From contig CANBTK010000100.1 in the NCBI GenBank assembly GCA_947372365.1, forward strand, positions 1-7,010: a stretch of 7,010 bases of DNA. Direction: 5' to 3'. Of this stretch, positions 5,405 through 7,010 are shown one piece after another. How positions within the stretch are numbered: the stretch's first letter is position 1; each line of letters begins with the position of its first letter. Source of the DNA: Flavipsychrobacter stenotrophus (GTDB taxonomy: Bacteria; Bacteroidota; Bacteroidia; Chitinophagales; Chitinophagaceae). The notes under the pieces are model-generated. The model was not told where the DNA came from, made no database searches, and saw only the letters and a program-made list of their open reading frames with translations. Made by a program: the position numbers and the translations under genes.

Positions 5405-5658
5405 GGGATATCCTTTTTACTGGCGAGGCCTTTTCGCAATACATAGAATGGGGAAAAATGGACAAAGCTGTCCATTCAAAAATCAATAAGCTATTGCTGG
5501 AAACAGTACGCACGCCTTTTACCGGCACAGGCAAGCCGGAAGCGCTGAAGCACGATTTAAAAGGCTATTGGAGCAGAAGGATCAACGACGAACACAGGCT
5601 TGTGTACAGAGTGGAGGATACTTTCATCAAAATTATCGCCTGCAAGCTGCATTATTAG
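5401..5658 (+). CDS. yoeB: YoeB-type toxin, ribosome-dependent mRNA endoribonuclease
   Basis: An 85-aa RelE-superfamily toxin, close in length to E. coli YoeB (84 aa). YoeB binds the ribosomal A site and cleaves mRNA, halting translation until antitoxin is restored. The diagnostic region is complete: RTPF..GTGKPEALKH at 37-51, GYWSRRINDEHRLVY at 55-69, and the C-terminal HY. The catalytic set of E. coli YoeB (E46, R65, H83, Y84) corresponds to E47, R66, H84 and Y85 here, so the toxin should be active. It is translationally coupled to the antitoxin through the ATGA overlap and ends 56 bp from the 3' end of dinB, which converges on it. No terminator is evident between them. Confidence 0.95.
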   Translation: MRDILFTGEAFSQYIEWGKMDKAVHSKINKLLLETVRTPFTGTGKPEALKHDLKGYWSRRINDEHRLVYRVEDTFIKIIACKLHY

Positions 5659-5714
5659 GGCGGATATACCTGCCTTCATAGATGTCGGCTAATAATATTT
5701 CCCTCATAACACTC

Positions 5715-6821
5715 CTAAAACAACTCCAACTGCTCTGGGTTAAACCCTTTCCGGGGTTTAGGGGCGGCCTCGCCGAAATTGGAGAGGGTGATGCCCAGCA
5801 GCCTTATCTTTTTGTGGGTGGTATCAGTAGCGGCAAGAAGTTGTTGTGCAGCAAGGGTAATGCTGGCAAGGTCGCCTACGGGGGCGAGCCACGATTTGTT
5901 GCGGGTTATCTGTTTAAAGTCGTGGTACTTGATTTTTAGGGTGAGGGTTCGGCCTTTGAGCTGCGATTTCTGCAGCCGCTCGTGTACTACCAGTGCAATT
6001 TTTGCCAGTGCGGCATTCATTTCTTCCAGCGTGGTGAGGTCGTGGGCAAAGGTATCTTCAGCACCCTGCGATTTGGTTTCGCGGTAGGGCTCTACCTTTC
6101 GGTTGTCTATGCCCCGCACTACATTGTAATAAAAGCGGCCCACCTTGCCAAAGTGCCGGGTGAGTTCATCTTCGGTAAGTGCTTTGAGGTGTGCGCCCGT
6201 GTGCAGCCCCATTTTGTGCATTTTTTCGGCGGTTACCTTGCCTACGCCAAAGAACTTATCTACAGGCAGTTGCTCCATGAAGCCGGGCACCTGTGCGGGT
6301 GCTATAAATGTAAGCCCATCAGGCTTTTGCATGGCAGAGGCTATTTTGGCCACAAACTTATTCACCGATACGCCTGCCGATGCAGTGAGGTTAAGCTCGT
6401 CGCGTATGGCCTGGCGTATCTGCTGGGCTATGGCTATTGCAGAGCCTATGTTGAGTTTGTCAGTCGTTACATCAAGGTACGCTTCGTCAAGCGAAAGCGG
6501 CTCTATCAGTTCGGTATGCCGGCGGAAAATCTCCCTTATGCCCCGCGATACTTCTTTATAGGCGGCAAACCTGGGGTACACAAATATTAAGCCCGGGCAT
6601 AGCTGCAAAGCTGTTTTTGAGGGCATTGCCGACCGCACCCCGAACTGGCGGGCTTCGTAACTGGCAGTTGCCACAACGCCGCCGCGCCCCTCAGGCGAGC
6701 CACCCACCACAATAGGCTTACCCCTTAAGTCAGGATTGTCCCTTTGTTCCACCGACGCATAAAAGGCATCCATATCTATATGGATGATTTTGCGCTGGGG
6801 TGGCTGTGTGGTTTCGCTCAT
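5715..6821 (-). CDS. dinB: DNA polymerase IV (DinB), Y-family translesion polymerase
   Basis: A 368-aa Y-family polymerase that copies past minor-groove and other lesions. With the ATG at 6821 as residue 1: the catalytic palm motif KIIHIDMDAFYASVE (11-25) gives D16, with Y21 at the steric-gate position; YEARQFGVRSAMP (55-67) is the fingers signature; SLDEAYLDV (110-118) supplies D112 and E113. A helix-hairpin-helix follows (about 185-206), then the little finger (about 241-346). The protein ends in QLELF, a clamp-binding motif that would tether it to the beta sliding clamp. An in-frame ATG at 6878 would add 19 residues of no family resemblance; the 6821 start gives the usual short N-terminus. 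No LexA-like box or clear TAnnTTTG promoter was found in 6822-7010, a stretch where I see no other gene. Confidence 0.97.
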   Translation of the reverse strand: MSETTQPPQRKIIHIDMDAFYASVEQRDNPDLRGKPIVVGGSPEGRGGVVATASYEARQFGVRSAMPSKTALQLCPGLIFVYPRFAAYKEVSRGIREIFRRHTELIEPLSLDEAYLDVTTDKLNIGSAIAIAQQIRQAIRDELNLTASAGVSVNKFVAKIASAMQKPDGLTFIAPAQVPGFMEQLPVDKFFGVGKVTAEKMHKMGLHTGAHLKALTEDELTRHFGKVGRFYYNVVRGIDNRKVEPYRETKSQGAEDTFAHDLTTLEEMNAALAKIALVVHERLQKSQLKGRTLTLKIKYHDFKQITRNKSWLAPVGDLASITLAAQQLLAATDTTHKKIRLLGITLSNFGEAAPKPRKGFNPEQLELF

Positions 6822-7010
6822 TTGGTATAGGCTGTGCTGCAGGCCTGCTAACTTACCAGGCTGGCCCGCTGCCTGCAATTTACGCCATACAGTATAAAAT
6901 AGAACGCCCGGGGCAGTTGCATAAATAGCCTTTTGCCATACCGTGCGAAATACTGTAGTGCAGTTTAATTACCGTAAGGGTACAAGGTGGCACAAGCCCC
7001 TATCAAATTG

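Noticed and set aside
5982..6590. 202-aa plus-strand frame opposite dinB
   Set aside because: It lies wholly antisense to a clearly conserved gene, is rich in Cys, His, Tyr and Gly as reverse-complement frames often are, and has no recognisable motif.
6839..6848. Perfect 10-bp palindrome GCAGGCCTGC upstream of dinB
   Set aside because: It is short and isolated, with no flanking signal; GC-rich 10-bp palindromes are expected by chance at this scale.
6888..6957. Inverted pair TACAGTA (6888-6894) and TACTGTA (6951-6957) upstream of dinB, as a possible SOS operator
   Set aside because: The arms are 56 bp apart and neither matches a known LexA box, so 7-bp complementarity over this distance is probably chance.

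Overview
The window looks like a chromosomal piece of a Bacteroidota genome, probably of the Chitinophagales/Sphingobacteriales kind. Reasons: moderate GC, heavy use of ATA for isoleucine, no clear Shine-Dalgarno sequences, a perfect match to the Bacteroidota -7 promoter box (TAnnTTTG) upstream of mrdA, the Bacteroidota form of RodA, and intergenic arrays of 7-bp repeats. This assignment is inference from sequence style and family features, not from a search.

Layout: (1) 1-220, a leader region with at most a weak partial reading frame on the minus strand. (2) recR (221-841, +), recombinational repair. (3) A 522-bp gap between the convergent genes recR and rodA. Its two ends carry CAGTNNN heptamer arrays in opposite orientations, so each array starts a few bases after a stop codon and reads in the same sense as the gene it follows. 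Two compact palindromes lie between the arrays. (4) The elongasome pair mrdA (PBP2, 2784-4793, -) and rodA (1364-2683, -), transcribed mrdA then rodA from a candidate promoter at 4825-4857. (5) A 386-bp gap (4794-5179) with a second, unrelated heptamer array (NNGTAAG type) and a nested hairpin. (6) A toxin-antitoxin pair on the plus strand: a compact antitoxin (5180-5404) overlapping a YoeB-type mRNA interferase (5401-5658) by ATGA. (7) dinB (5715-6821, -), translesion DNA polymerase IV, convergent with the toxin gene.

MrdA (transpeptidase) and RodA (glycosyltransferase) together form the lateral-wall peptidoglycan synthase. RecR and DinB both act in DNA damage tolerance but are not co-transcribed here. 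mreBCD, often found upstream of mrdA in this phylum, is not visible; the toxin-antitoxin pair and repeats occupy that place.

No gene cassette here looks like an undescribed system. The least explained signal is the intergenic period-7 DNA, which recurs with unrelated sequences in every intergenic gap of 100 bp or more between identified genes. Next are a possible Cys-rich zinc site in PBP2 and the hybrid-looking short antitoxin.
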